DNA of 14,569 nucleotides from RGIG5057 sp036653755 (GTDB lineage: Bacteria > Bacillota > Clostridia > TANB77 > CAG-465), in contig JAVVTJ010000027.1 in assembly GCA_036653755.1 (NCBI GenBank), positions 1 to 14,569 on the forward strand, given 5' to 3'. Below, in pieces: positions 4,832 through 12,044 of the stretch. Positions within the stretch are counted from its first letter, which is position 1. Each line of letters begins with the position of its first letter. The notes below the pieces were generated by a model. That model was not told the origin of the DNA, made no database searches, and saw only the letters and a program-made list of their open reading frames with translations. The position numbers and the translations under genes were made by a program.

Positions 4832-7104
4832 TAAAGTATACATTTTCGTTTATTATATGAGTTATTTTCTGTTGTTGATATATTTCTAACAAATTTTACT
4901 ACACAATCTGAATTATCGCATACGATATTATATCTTACATTATTAAAGTTATCTTTAAGTGTATACTTATTTTTACTACAATTACAACCAGAAGAATATG
5001 ACTTAACTGGGCAAAATCTAGTAGTCATTGCTGTTACAAAATTTTCTACTATTTCAATATCAATTATTTCTGCAATATTTTTAATTTCACATTCATCTAT
5101 TTCTGTAGATATTGTAATTTTATCTATTCCTATATTTTTATAAAATAAAGCAGCATATGTATTTAATACATTTAAACTGTAATCTATAACTAATTTGAGA
5201 CCATATTTTTCTTTTAATTTAGTAGCTTTTTCTATATATCCTATATTACCAATAAGTATTCCTTTTACACCTAAGTTAATTATTCTTTCTAAATTTTCAT
5301 TTATATATTTATCTACATTATTAAGTACTATATTTGGAATATATATATATACTTCTTTTTTATCGTTTAATTTTGATATAATATCTAGTCCTTTTAATTC
5401 AGCTTTACGTACATCTGATATATTTAAATATATTATTTTGCTACTATTTTGAATATACTCCTCAAAATTTATATCTACATATTCATATATAAATAATGAA
5501 TTTTCATGAGTATACTTTTTATTTATACTTAATATTTCTTTTTCATGTTTTACAATATAATTATCTAAATCTATATTTTTTTTACTAACATCTATGTAAG
5601 TTTTAAATAACATATCTACTTTTTCTATTATGTTTCTTCTTAATTCATTTAACTTTGAAACTGGCACAAAAAGTCCTTGACTTATATTATAATCAGTTAT
5701 ATTAAACTTATATGCAGCGTCTATTGTTTTAGAAAATGCATTATCTATGTAATCTTTATCTACTTGTTTATTCATTGATATTTGTGGTATATATTCTACA
5801 TAATCTTTTACAATTTGCTGTTTTCCAAATATATTTAGTTTTACTTCTATACTAATATTTTTGTCATGAATAACATTTATAACAGTATCTAAAATAGTTT
5901 TTCTGTTTATTTTAGAGTTTTTTTCTCTATACATAGCGCATAGTTTACTACTTGAAGTTTTATATATTTCATCTCCGATAAATACTTTTTTAGAAATATC
6001 TCCAAGCCAAACAATTTCACCTTTATTTGCCTCTTTATTTAATATTTTAAATCTATCATCTCGTATACATGTTACAATAGTAGATGCTACTTCTTCGCTA
6101 GAATATATTTCTATACCATCATGCATATCAATATTTTCTTCTAATTTTATTTTAACAAATTCATCTTTAACTAAAATTATTGTTCCAAGTTTAAGTCCTG
6201 TATTTTTAGGAGATAAACTAGTAATAGATTCTGCTGTTTTAACAGATTCAAAATAACCAGAATCTTCGCCTGAACGATTAAACATTTGTAATAATTCTTT
6301 TTTATCAAGACTTTCAAATTTTCCATCTATACATTTTCTGTATTTATCTGTTGCAAGTCCAACATATTCTGCTGTTTTACTTCTTCCTTCAATTTTTAGA
6401 GAATTAACTCCAATGTCAATAAGTTTATTTACATAATCAATTCCAAATATATCTTTTTTGCTTATTAAGTAACTGTTATCTTTTATTATCTTACCATTTT
6501 CATACATAGAATATTTAAGTCTACACGGACCTGCACATTTACCTCTATTACCACTTCTTGCACCAATCATACTACTCATTAAACATTGACCTGAATATGA
6601 CACACATAATGCTCCATGTATGAATATTTCTAATTCTACTTTTGTATTTTCTCTTATATACTTAATTTCTTCTAATGTCATTTCTCTTGCAAGTACAATT
6701 CTTTTAAAGCCTAATTTTTCTAAAAACTTTACTTGATTTATATTATGCACACTCATTTGTGTACTTGCATGTATATCAATTTCAGGAAGCACATCTTTTA
6801 ATATTTTAAATATACCAATATCTTGAACAATAGCAGCATCTAATCCATGAGAATATAGCTCTATAACAAGCTGCACTGCCTCTTTAATTTCACTATCATA
6901 TAACAAAGTATTAAGTGTCAAATATACTTTTGCTCCTCTTATATGAGCATAATGAATACAGTTTATATATTCTTCTTTTGTAAAGTTATTTGCCATAATT
7001 CTTGCGTTATAACTTCCTACTCCCATATATATTGCATCTGCACCATTTTCAATTGCTGCTTTAAAAGCACCTATTTCACCTGCTGGCGATAATAATTCTA
7101 TCAT
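4831..7104 (-). CDS. U32 family protein with DUF3656, RlhA-like (23S rRNA C2501 hydroxylation)
   Basis: This 757-residue U32 protein starts with ELLSPAGEIGAFKAAIENGADAIYMG and carries the iron-sulfur cysteines C167, C174, C190 and C194 in HGALCVSYSGQC and RGKCAGPCR, plus SLKIEGRSKT. The middle part, ending in FVPVSKLNELRRN, fits DUF3656. That combination is found in E. coli RlhA (YdcP), which makes 5-hydroxycytidine at 23S rRNA C2501; shorter U32 proteins (TrhP/YrrN/YrrO) act on tRNA U34. Despite the name, protease activity is doubtful for this type. The C-terminus has a cysteine cluster (FCPVKSYSSGCNCSKN ... CDNSDC) that may bind a metal. Start ATG with AAGGAG, 16 bp after rlmN, so it is probably the last gene of the fmt-rlmN operon. 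The function is inferred from domain architecture. Confidence 0.88.
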   Translation of the reverse strand: MIELLSPAGEIGAFKAAIENGADAIYMGVGSYNARIMANNFTKEEYINCIHYAHIRGAKVYLTLNTLLYDSEIKEAVQLVIELYSHGLDAAIVQDIGIFKILKDVLPEIDIHASTQMSVHNINQVKFLEKLGFKRIVLAREMTLEEIKYIRENTKVELEIFIHGALCVSYSGQCLMSSMIGARSGNRGKCAGPCRLKYSMYENGKIIKDNSYLISKKDIFGIDYVNKLIDIGVNSLKIEGRSKTAEYVGLATDKYRKCIDGKFESLDKKELLQMFNRSGEDSGYFESVKTAESITSLSPKNTGLKLGTIILVKDEFVKIKLEENIDMHDGIEIYSSEEVASTIVTCIRDDRFKILNKEANKGEIVWLGDISKKVFIGDEIYKTSSSKLCAMYREKNSKINRKTILDTVINVIHDKNISIEVKLNIFGKQQIVKDYVEYIPQISMNKQVDKDYIDNAFSKTIDAAYKFNITDYNISQGLFVPVSKLNELRRNIIEKVDMLFKTYIDVSKKNIDLDNYIVKHEKEILSINKKYTHENSLFIYEYVDINFEEYIQNSSKIIYLNISDVRKAELKGLDIISKLNDKKEVYIYIPNIVLNNVDKYINENLERIINLGVKGILIGNIGYIEKATKLKEKYGLKLVIDYSLNVLNTYAALFYKNIGIDKITISTEIDECEIKNIAEIIDIEIVENFVTAMTTRFCPVKSYSSGCNCSKNKYTLKDNFNNVRYNIVCDNSDCVVKFVRNISTTENNSYNKRKCIL

Positions 7105-7120
7105 TTTTTCTCCTTTTTAG

Positions 7121-8161
7121 TTATATTTCATTATCTATATGTTTTTGTCTTAACTGACCACATGCTGCGTCTATATCTGTTCCTAACTCTCTTCTTACTG
7201 TTGTAACAATACCTGATGAATTTAATGTATCCATAAATACAGATATATTATTTTCACTTGACTTTGTATATATGCCATTTTTTATCTCATTTACTGGTAT
7301 TAAATTAACATGTGCTATCATACCACGAAGTAGTTTTGCTAAACTAAGTGCTACTTCTTTTGTATCATTTACTGAATTTATTAAGGCATATTCAAAACTT
7401 ACACGTCTTTTAGTTTTATTAATATAATATTTACAAGCATCTAATATTTCTTTTATACTATATTTATTAGCTATTGGCATCATTTTCTGCCTTTCAATAT
7501 CAGTTGTATTATGAAGTGATATTGATAAAGTACATTGTATATTTTCATCAGCTAATTTATATATATTAGGTACTATTCCACAAGTTGATAAACTAATATG
7601 TCTTGCACCAATATTTAGTCCTAATGGGTCATTTATGATTCTTATAGACTTAACTACATTATCATAATTATCTAATGGTTCACCTATTCCCATATATACA
7701 ACATTAGAAATTCTCTCACTAGTATATTTTTCAGCAGCAATAATTTGTCCTTCTATTTCACTTGATAGTAAACTTCTTTCAAAACCAGCTTTTGTAGATG
7801 CACAAAATTTACAACCCATTCTACATCCTACTTGACTAGATACACATAATGTATTACCATGATTATATCTCATAAATACAGTTTCTATTGCACTACTATC
7901 TGAAAGTTTTATAAGAAACTTTATTGTGCCATCTTTTGACTTTTGAGCTGTTATAACAGAAAGTGATGTTATTATAGCTTTTTCTTTTAATTTATCTCTT
8001 AAACTTTTAGATATATCTGTCATATCATCAAAAGAGATTACACATTCTCTATGAAGCCATTTAAATATTTGTTTTGCATGAAACTTTTTTTCACCTAAAC
8101 TATCAATATATTCTTCTAACTCTTTTATTGTATATTCATTTATATTTATTTTATCTTCCAT
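7121..8161 (-). CDS. rlmN: Dual-specificity 23S rRNA/tRNA adenine-C2 methyltransferase RlmN
   Basis: RlmN is a radical-SAM enzyme that methylates C2 of A2503 in 23S rRNA and of A37 in some tRNAs, which supports translational fidelity. The 346-residue length is typical. The [4Fe-4S]/SAM motif CRMGCKFC gives C113, C117 and C120. C106 in LCVSSQ and C334 in DIDAACGQL correspond to the two further mechanistic cysteines of E. coli RlmN, so all catalytic parts are present. GEPLDNYDNV and RHISLSTCG are also family blocks. The related Cfr resistance methyltransferase shares the cysteine pattern, but the overall motifs fit RlmN. Its ribosome binding site (AGAGAG) is weak. The gap from fmt is 51 bp with an AT palindrome but no convincing terminator, so it is likely co-transcribed with fmt and the U32 gene. 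Confidence 0.96.
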   Translation of the reverse strand: MEDKININEYTIKELEEYIDSLGEKKFHAKQIFKWLHRECVISFDDMTDISKSLRDKLKEKAIITSLSVITAQKSKDGTIKFLIKLSDSSAIETVFMRYNHGNTLCVSSQVGCRMGCKFCASTKAGFERSLLSSEIEGQIIAAEKYTSERISNVVYMGIGEPLDNYDNVVKSIRIINDPLGLNIGARHISLSTCGIVPNIYKLADENIQCTLSISLHNTTDIERQKMMPIANKYSIKEILDACKYYINKTKRRVSFEYALINSVNDTKEVALSLAKLLRGMIAHVNLIPVNEIKNGIYTKSSENNISVFMDTLNSSGIVTTVRRELGTDIDAACGQLRQKHIDNEI

Positions 8162-8212
8162 TTAGATCTCTCTTTCTTAGAGGTAACTTTTTTAAAAAAG
8201 TATCTTTGCATA

Positions 8213-9157
8213 CTATTTTAAAATTTCGCCTAACTTAATTTTATTGCCATTTAAAAATGATTGTATATCCATTACTTTACTATTTGGAGGTTGTATTTTA
8301 ATTATTTCAATACAACCTTCTCTACATTTTATTACCATTTTATTTTTAGATAAAAATACAACTTCTCCTACTTTGCCTTCAATATTTTCTGCAACTTTTA
8401 CTTCAAGAACTTTATATCTTTTACCTTCTTGATTATCTATATATGTTCCAATATATGGAGATAGCCCTCTTACAAAGTTAAATACCTCTCTACTAGATTT
8501 ATTAAAATCAATTCTTGTCATTTCTTTTTCTATCATCGGTGCAATTGAAAACTTTTCTTCTTGAACTATTCTAGTTATATCACCATTTATTATTTTATCC
8601 AAAGTTTTTACTAATAACTTTCCACCAACATTCATTAATTTATTTGTCATAGTTTCTAAATTATCTTCATCTGTTATTTCTACTTTTTCTTTAAGTAACA
8701 TATCTCCTGTATCCATTCCAACATCCATATACATAGTTGTAATTCCAGTTTCACTTTCTCCGTTTATAATAGCATGATGAATTGGAGCTGCACCTCTATA
8801 TTTAGGAAGAAGTGAGCCATGAACATTTATACATCCAAATTTTGGAAGTTCTAATATTTCTTTTGGAAGTATTTTACCATATGCAGTTACTGCAATTATA
8901 TCAGGATTTAATTTTTTTAATGTATTTAAAATTTCTTCATTTTTTCTAATCTTTTGTGGTTGAAAAATAGGTATGTTTTTTTCAGTAGCATATTCTTTTA
9001 CAGGTGAAAACTTAATTTTCATTCCTCTTCCACTTAAAGTATCTGGATTTGTAAATACACCCACTATGTTATATCCTGAATTATACAAACATTCTAGTGA
9101 AGCTTTAGCAAATTCTGGTGTTCCCATAAATACAATTTTTATATCTTTTCTTTCCAT
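8213..9157 (-). CDS. fmt: Methionyl-tRNA formyltransferase
   Basis: Fmt formylates initiator Met-tRNA using 10-formyl-tetrahydrofolate, making fMet-tRNA for initiation. The 314-residue protein has the N-terminal hydrolase fold start KIVFMGTPEFA, the loop SGRGMK, and the catalytic block INVHGSLLPKYRGAAP. N111, H113 and D149 (in MDTGDM) have the spacing of the E. coli catalytic triad N106/H108/D144. The C-terminal tRNA-binding domain includes VRGLSPYIGTY. The start is placed at ATG 9157 because GGAGG lies five bases upstream; the possible TTG (9172) and ATG (9169) starts lie at or within that site. A good promoter sits directly upstream, making fmt the first gene of the fmt-rlmN-U32 operon. Its usual partner def lies about 2.35 kb upstream rather than next to it. 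Confidence 0.97.
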   Translation of the reverse strand: MERKDIKIVFMGTPEFAKASLECLYNSGYNIVGVFTNPDTLSGRGMKIKFSPVKEYATEKNIPIFQPQKIRKNEEILNTLKKLNPDIIAVTAYGKILPKEILELPKFGCINVHGSLLPKYRGAAPIHHAIINGESETGITTMYMDVGMDTGDMLLKEKVEITDEDNLETMTNKLMNVGGKLLVKTLDKIINGDITRIVQEEKFSIAPMIEKEMTRIDFNKSSREVFNFVRGLSPYIGTYIDNQEGKRYKVLEVKVAENIEGKVGEVVFLSKNKMVIKCREGCIEIIKIQPPNSKVMDIQSFLNGNKIKLGEILK

Positions 9158-9162
9158 AAAAA

Positions 9163-9167
9163 CCTCC
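9163..9167 (-). promoter_or_regulatory. Ribosome binding site of fmt
   Basis: GGAGG ends five bases before ATG (9157). An in-frame ATG at 9167-9169 and a TTG at 9170-9172 overlap or abut it and are unlikely starts. Confidence 0.75.
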
Positions 9168-9181
9168 ATCAATATATATAC

Positions 9182-9210
9182 ATTATACCATAGATATATA
9201 TATCTTGCAA
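9182..9210 (-). promoter_or_regulatory. Promoter of the fmt-rlmN-U32 operon
   Basis: On the minus strand TTGCAA (9205-9210), a 17-base spacer and TATAAT (9182-9187) form a sigma-A-type promoter with an extended -10 (TGG before TATAAT). Start of transcription is expected about 10 bases before the ribosome binding site. The core is nearly identical to the ssrA -10 region. Confidence 0.75.
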
Positions 9211-9244
9211 TATTTTTAAAAATATATTTTATCTATACATATAT

Positions 9245-9288
9245 ATAAGCAAGTACCTTTTAAACTTATTTAAAAAGTACTTGCTTAT
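9245..9288 (-). terminator. Terminator after the XRE-DUF4825 gene
   Basis: Two 20-base arms (9245-9264 and 9269-9288) pair around a four-base loop. On the minus strand all pairs form, with one U-G; on the plus strand that position is a C-A mismatch. The hairpin begins two bases after the stop codon. The following minus-strand sequence is AT-rich but lacks a clean U run. Confidence 0.75.
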
Positions 9289-9290
9289 TA

Positions 9291-10439
9291 TTAAAAAATT
9301 TTTAAAAAAATATTATTTACAAATTCATTATCATTCATTTTGTTTTCCACAAATTTATTAAACATTTCTTTATTAATTATATTATCTTTTTTAATAAAGA
9401 AAAAATTAGAATAATTATTTTCAAAAACTTTTCTCTCTATCTTATATGATTTACCACTAAAATTATATGTTATATATTCTACATTATCTATTAAAGTAAA
9501 AATACTTACTGAGTTATATATTAAACTTTTTTGAAGATAACTATTTTCAGTGATATACCAATCTGATGTATGATAATCAATTATAAGTCCTAAATTTTCA
9601 GAATCTATTTTAAATACATAGTCATATTCACAAAGTGGTAAGTTATTAATTAAATTTCCAATATTGCTATTATTTCCAATATACTTATTTTCATATTTTA
9701 TAATATTATCTATACCACTTTTATCACGATTAAAAGGTGTCAATGGAATTGTATTAATATTATATATTTTTTTTGTATCAATTATATAATATTCATTTGG
9801 AGTATTAGTATTAATTCTAAATACATTATAAAATGGAGTATTATATATTATAACTTTATCCATTGTTTGTGTTTTAAATGAAAATTTAGGTGGCACATTA
9901 TTAGTTGAAACATTTACAAAATCCAATATAAATAATAATAATATACATATAATAAAAAATGTGAAATTTAGCAATACTCTTTTGATATATTCTATTTTTT
10001 TTGTAAACCTTGAAAATCCTATCAATGCAACAATAATACCAATTATCGAATAAATAGAGCTCCAACTACTTTCTGATGGAAATATAGAAGTGGCTGTTAA
10101 AGTTATAAAAAAACCAAATACTAATAATATGGATGCAATTGTATTATTTTTAACATTAATTTTTTTATTTGAATAATCAATTGTACTTATTATATTTTCT
10201 TCTAATTTTTTTGGATATTCTTTCTCTAATATTTTTTCTCCACAAAGTAATTCATTAATTGTTATATCTAATTCTTTACATAAAGGTATAAATAAAGATA
10301 AATCTGGCATACCTCGACCTGTTTCCCATTTAGAAACTGTTTTGAAACTTACACCTAATTTTTCTGATAAATCTTGTTGAGTCATTTTCTTTTCTTTACG
10401 AAGATTTGCAATAAATTTACCAATTTTTATTTGATCCAT
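9291..10439 (-). CDS. XRE-family regulator with membrane segments and DUF4825 domain
   Basis: This 382-residue protein joins an N-terminal XRE helix-turn-helix (about residues 7-66; IGKFIANLRKEKKMTQQDLSEKLGVS, then VSKWETGRGMPD) to a membrane region with three hydrophobic segments (about 101-119, 130-145 and 155-175) and a C-terminal domain of about 200 residues. The block YIGNNSNIGNLINNLPL ... LIDNVEYITY matches DUF4825, which also occurs on BlaR1-type membrane sensors. It is therefore probably a membrane-tethered regulator whose outer domain senses an unknown signal. The start is ATG 10439, with GAGGAG six bases upstream; the longer ORF adds 13 residues with no site. A single-gene unit with its own promoter, overlapping dyads at the -35 and a terminator, it suggests autoregulation. 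No target gene is evident nearby. Confidence 0.87.
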   Translation of the reverse strand: MDQIKIGKFIANLRKEKKMTQQDLSEKLGVSFKTVSKWETGRGMPDLSLFIPLCKELDITINELLCGEKILEKEYPKKLEENIISTIDYSNKKINVKNNTIASILLVFGFFITLTATSIFPSESSWSSIYSIIGIIVALIGFSRFTKKIEYIKRVLLNFTFFIICILLLFILDFVNVSTNNVPPKFSFKTQTMDKVIIYNTPFYNVFRINTNTPNEYYIIDTKKIYNINTIPLTPFNRDKSGIDNIIKYENKYIGNNSNIGNLINNLPLCEYDYVFKIDSENLGLIIDYHTSDWYITENSYLQKSLIYNSVSIFTLIDNVEYITYNFSGKSYKIERKVFENNYSNFFFIKKDNIINKEMFNKFVENKMNDNEFVNNIFLKIF

Positions 10440-10445
10440 AATAAT

Positions 10446-10451
10446 CTCCTC
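10446..10451 (-). promoter_or_regulatory. Ribosome binding site of the XRE-DUF4825 gene
   Basis: GAGGAG lies six bases before ATG (10439). This fixes the start 13 codons inside the longest reading frame, exactly where the conserved helix-turn-helix domain begins. Confidence 0.75.
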
Positions 10452-10466
10452 TTTCCTTATATAAAA

Positions 10467-10495
10467 ATTATAACACATTATATATAAATATTACA
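10467..10495 (-). promoter_or_regulatory. Promoter of the XRE-DUF4825 gene
   Basis: TATAAT (10467-10472) is preceded by TGT, an extended -10. The -35 at 17-base spacing is TGTAAT (10490-10495), a weak match that overlaps a dyad. The expected leader is about 20 bases. Confidence 0.6.
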
Positions 10496-10508
10496 CTCAT
10501 AAAGTGTA
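10492..10508. promoter_or_regulatory. Dyad TACACT-N5-AGTGTA, candidate operator
   Basis: Perfect six-base arms separated by CATAA cover the -35 of the XRE gene, a position where a bound repressor would block transcription. XRE proteins commonly bind such dyads as dimers. A second dyad (TCTACT-ATT-AGTAGA, 10521-10535) lies just upstream. The operator role is inferred. Confidence 0.45.
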
Positions 10509-10520
10509 GAAAATTTATAT

Positions 10521-10535
10521 TCTACTATTAGTAGA
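10521..10535. promoter_or_regulatory. Second dyad TCTACT-N3-AGTAGA upstream of the XRE gene
   Basis: Perfect six-base arms around ATT. Together with GTAGAA (10506-10511) and TTCTAC (10520-10525) it forms a run of overlapping dyads with the -35 dyad. Short AT-rich dyads arise easily by chance, so the role is uncertain. Confidence 0.3.
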
Positions 10536-10996
10536 GCTATTTATTTAATTTATATATTATATTTAAATAACTTTTAAACTATCAAATTCAAATATAATAT
10601 TTTAATCTTTAACTATTTTTAATATATTAATGTACGTTCAATATAGTAATATGTAATTCAATACTATTAGCATAGTTTTTTATGTTTTGTTTATAATTTG
10701 AGAGGAACTTTATTTTATACTGGTTGTATAAGATTAAAATCTTCTTAAATAAAATGCATGATACATTTTAGAATAAACAGTAACATACATATATTAAAAC
10801 ATAGTTATATTAAGATTGCAAGTATTTTAAATGATTAATTAGCTGTTATATATAACTATACAAAATACTACAAAAATTATTGTAGAAAAATATACAGATT
10901 TTATGAATTTTGTCGATAGTAATAACCTACAATTCTAATTACAATATTTTTTAAAATTGTTATACATTTAAAATATAAACATTTTCTAATATAAAA
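10536..10996. other. Gene-free AT-rich intergenic stretch
   Basis: No reading frame with a ribosome binding site, no tRNA-like structure and no recognisable motif was found on either strand. It contains many stops in all frames, a small palindrome around 10730-10743, and an 18-codon minus-strand frame (10734-10790) without a binding site. It may be a decayed gene or a spacer left by gene gain between def and fmt. Confidence 0.5.
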
Positions 10997-11032
10997 AATA
11001 CTTGTGTATAATATAAAATATACACAAGTATT
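10997..11032 (-). terminator. Terminator of the ftsK-def-HEPN unit
   Basis: Perfect 14-base arms AATACTTGTGTATA (10997-11010) and TATACACAAGTATT (11019-11032) enclose an eight-base loop. On the minus strand the hairpin is followed at once by a U run (TTTTATATT). It lies 34 bases after the HEPN-like stop codon. This is the clearest intrinsic terminator in the window. Confidence 0.85.
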
Positions 11033-11066
11033 AATATATAACTGTAACATAAATTTATAGATATTT

Positions 11067-11477
11067 TTAATCTCTACTTTTTAAATCCTTTAAAAATAAA
11101 GTTATGCTTTTTATGTTGTTTTCCATCATTTCATAAATATTTTCAGCTGTTAAATTATCATAATCAAATAATATACTATTTCTAACATCTAACATTTGCA
11201 CATATTTATTCATATTTTCAGCAGAAAGTTTTCCATTTCTACACAGTATTTCAAATACTTTATAATACGTATCTCCATTTTCTAAATTTGATTTTTGTAA
11301 AGTATGTAAAGCTAAAAACACAGATGTTTGAACTGCATTATATAAATATGTCTGTGCAGCAGCAACATTATTACTATTTTCACAAAATTTTTCTTTTTCT
11401 ATTTTCAAACAATCTGTAATTTCAATTATATATTTTTTCAAAAACCTAACTTTATCAGCTACAACTTTATTATCCAT
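11067..11477 (-). CDS. HEPN-domain (HepT/DUF86-like) protein with degenerate active-site motif
   Basis: This 136-residue, largely helical protein resembles the HepT/DUF86 branch of HEPN nucleases: VRFLKKYIIEI at the start, then AAAQTYLYNAVQTSVFLALHT, YYKVFEILCRNGKLSAENMNKYVQML, and VRNSILFDYDNL (about residues 98-109) where active HepT has R-X4-H-X-Y. Here R99 and Y106 are kept but the histidine position is F104, so RNase activity is doubtful. No MntA-type nucleotidyltransferase antitoxin gene is adjacent. It lies 30 bp downstream of def with an AAGGAG site about 12 bases before its ATG, and is closed by a strong terminator, so it is the last gene of the ftsK-def unit. Stand-alone DUF86 proteins such as B. 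subtilis YutE also exist. Family assignment is by pattern, with moderate certainty. Confidence 0.6.
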   Translation of the reverse strand: MDNKVVADKVRFLKKYIIEITDCLKIEKEKFCENSNNVAAAQTYLYNAVQTSVFLALHTLQKSNLENGDTYYKVFEILCRNGKLSAENMNKYVQMLDVRNSILFDYDNLTAENIYEMMENNIKSITLFLKDLKSRD

Positions 11478-11507
11478 AATAAAAACACTCCTTAAAACAA
11501 ACTTGAA

Positions 11508-12026
11508 TTATTTATTCTTATTCTTTTTACCTTTAGAGGTTTCTTCTCTTTCGCCATAATATGTATCATATGCAACATCTACAAACACTTTTCCTTGCAA
11601 ATGGTCTAATTCATGTTGAAGTACTACTGATAAAATTTCTTTTGCATTTATAACTATTTTTTTACCATTTAAATCTAATGCTTCTACTGTAACTGTTTCA
11701 TGTCTATCTACATATCCAAATAAATCAGGAAAGCTTAAACAACCTTCTTCTGTTACTATCATTTTTTTAGATGACTTAGTAATTACAGGATTGATTATTA
11801 CTTTTGGATTTCTCTTTTCTCCTTCTTTTACATATTCTGTATCATAAACTACTATTTTTTTTAAAATACCAATTTGATTTGCAGCTAACCCTATACCATC
11901 ATATTTGTATAATGTATCTATCATATCTTGTGCTAAATCTTTTATTTTATCATCAATTATTTCTATATCTTTTGCTTGTTTATACAATATTTCATCTTTT
12001 AATTTTCGTATCTCTCTTATTGCCAT
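11508..12026 (-). CDS. def: Peptide deformylase
   Basis: Def removes the formyl group from the N-terminal fMet of new proteins, reversing the mark placed by Fmt. All three family motifs are intact: GIGLAANQ (residues 44-51), EGCLS (94-98) and HELDH (138-142). C96, H138 and H142 are the metal ligands and E139 the catalytic acid. The 172-residue length is normal, with a lysine-rich tail after about residue 160 (SKGKKNKNK). The ATG has an AGAGGA site with a rather long gap of about ten bases. It lies 18 bp after ftsK and 30 bp before the HEPN-like gene, all probably on one transcript. Adjacency to ftsK rather than fmt is the unusual point. Confidence 0.97.
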   Translation of the reverse strand: MAIREIRKLKDEILYKQAKDIEIIDDKIKDLAQDMIDTLYKYDGIGLAANQIGILKKIVVYDTEYVKEGEKRNPKVIINPVITKSSKKMIVTEEGCLSFPDLFGYVDRHETVTVEALDLNGKKIVINAKEILSVVLQHELDHLQGKVFVDVAYDTYYGEREETSKGKKNKNK

Positions 12027-12044
12027 AAATAAAATTCCTCTTTC

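Noticed and set aside
4831..7104. Calling the U32 protein a collagenase or secreted protease
   Set aside because: It has no signal peptide, carries the iron-sulfur cysteines of RNA-hydroxylating U32 enzymes, and sits in a translation operon.
8186..8201. Palindrome ACTTTTTT/AAAAAAGT between fmt and rlmN as a terminator
   Set aside because: It has only one G-C pair on each side and no loop or U tract beyond the stem; rlmN has no promoter of its own here, so read-through is more likely.
9585..9610. CodY-box-like AATTTTCAGAAT stretch
   Set aside because: It is within the coding part of the DUF4825 domain and incomplete; such matches are frequent in AT-rich DNA.
10734..10790. Minus-strand 18-codon ORF (MYVTVYSKMYHAFYLRRF)
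   Set aside because: There is no ribosome binding site or promoter, and frames of this length are expected by chance in AT-rich DNA.
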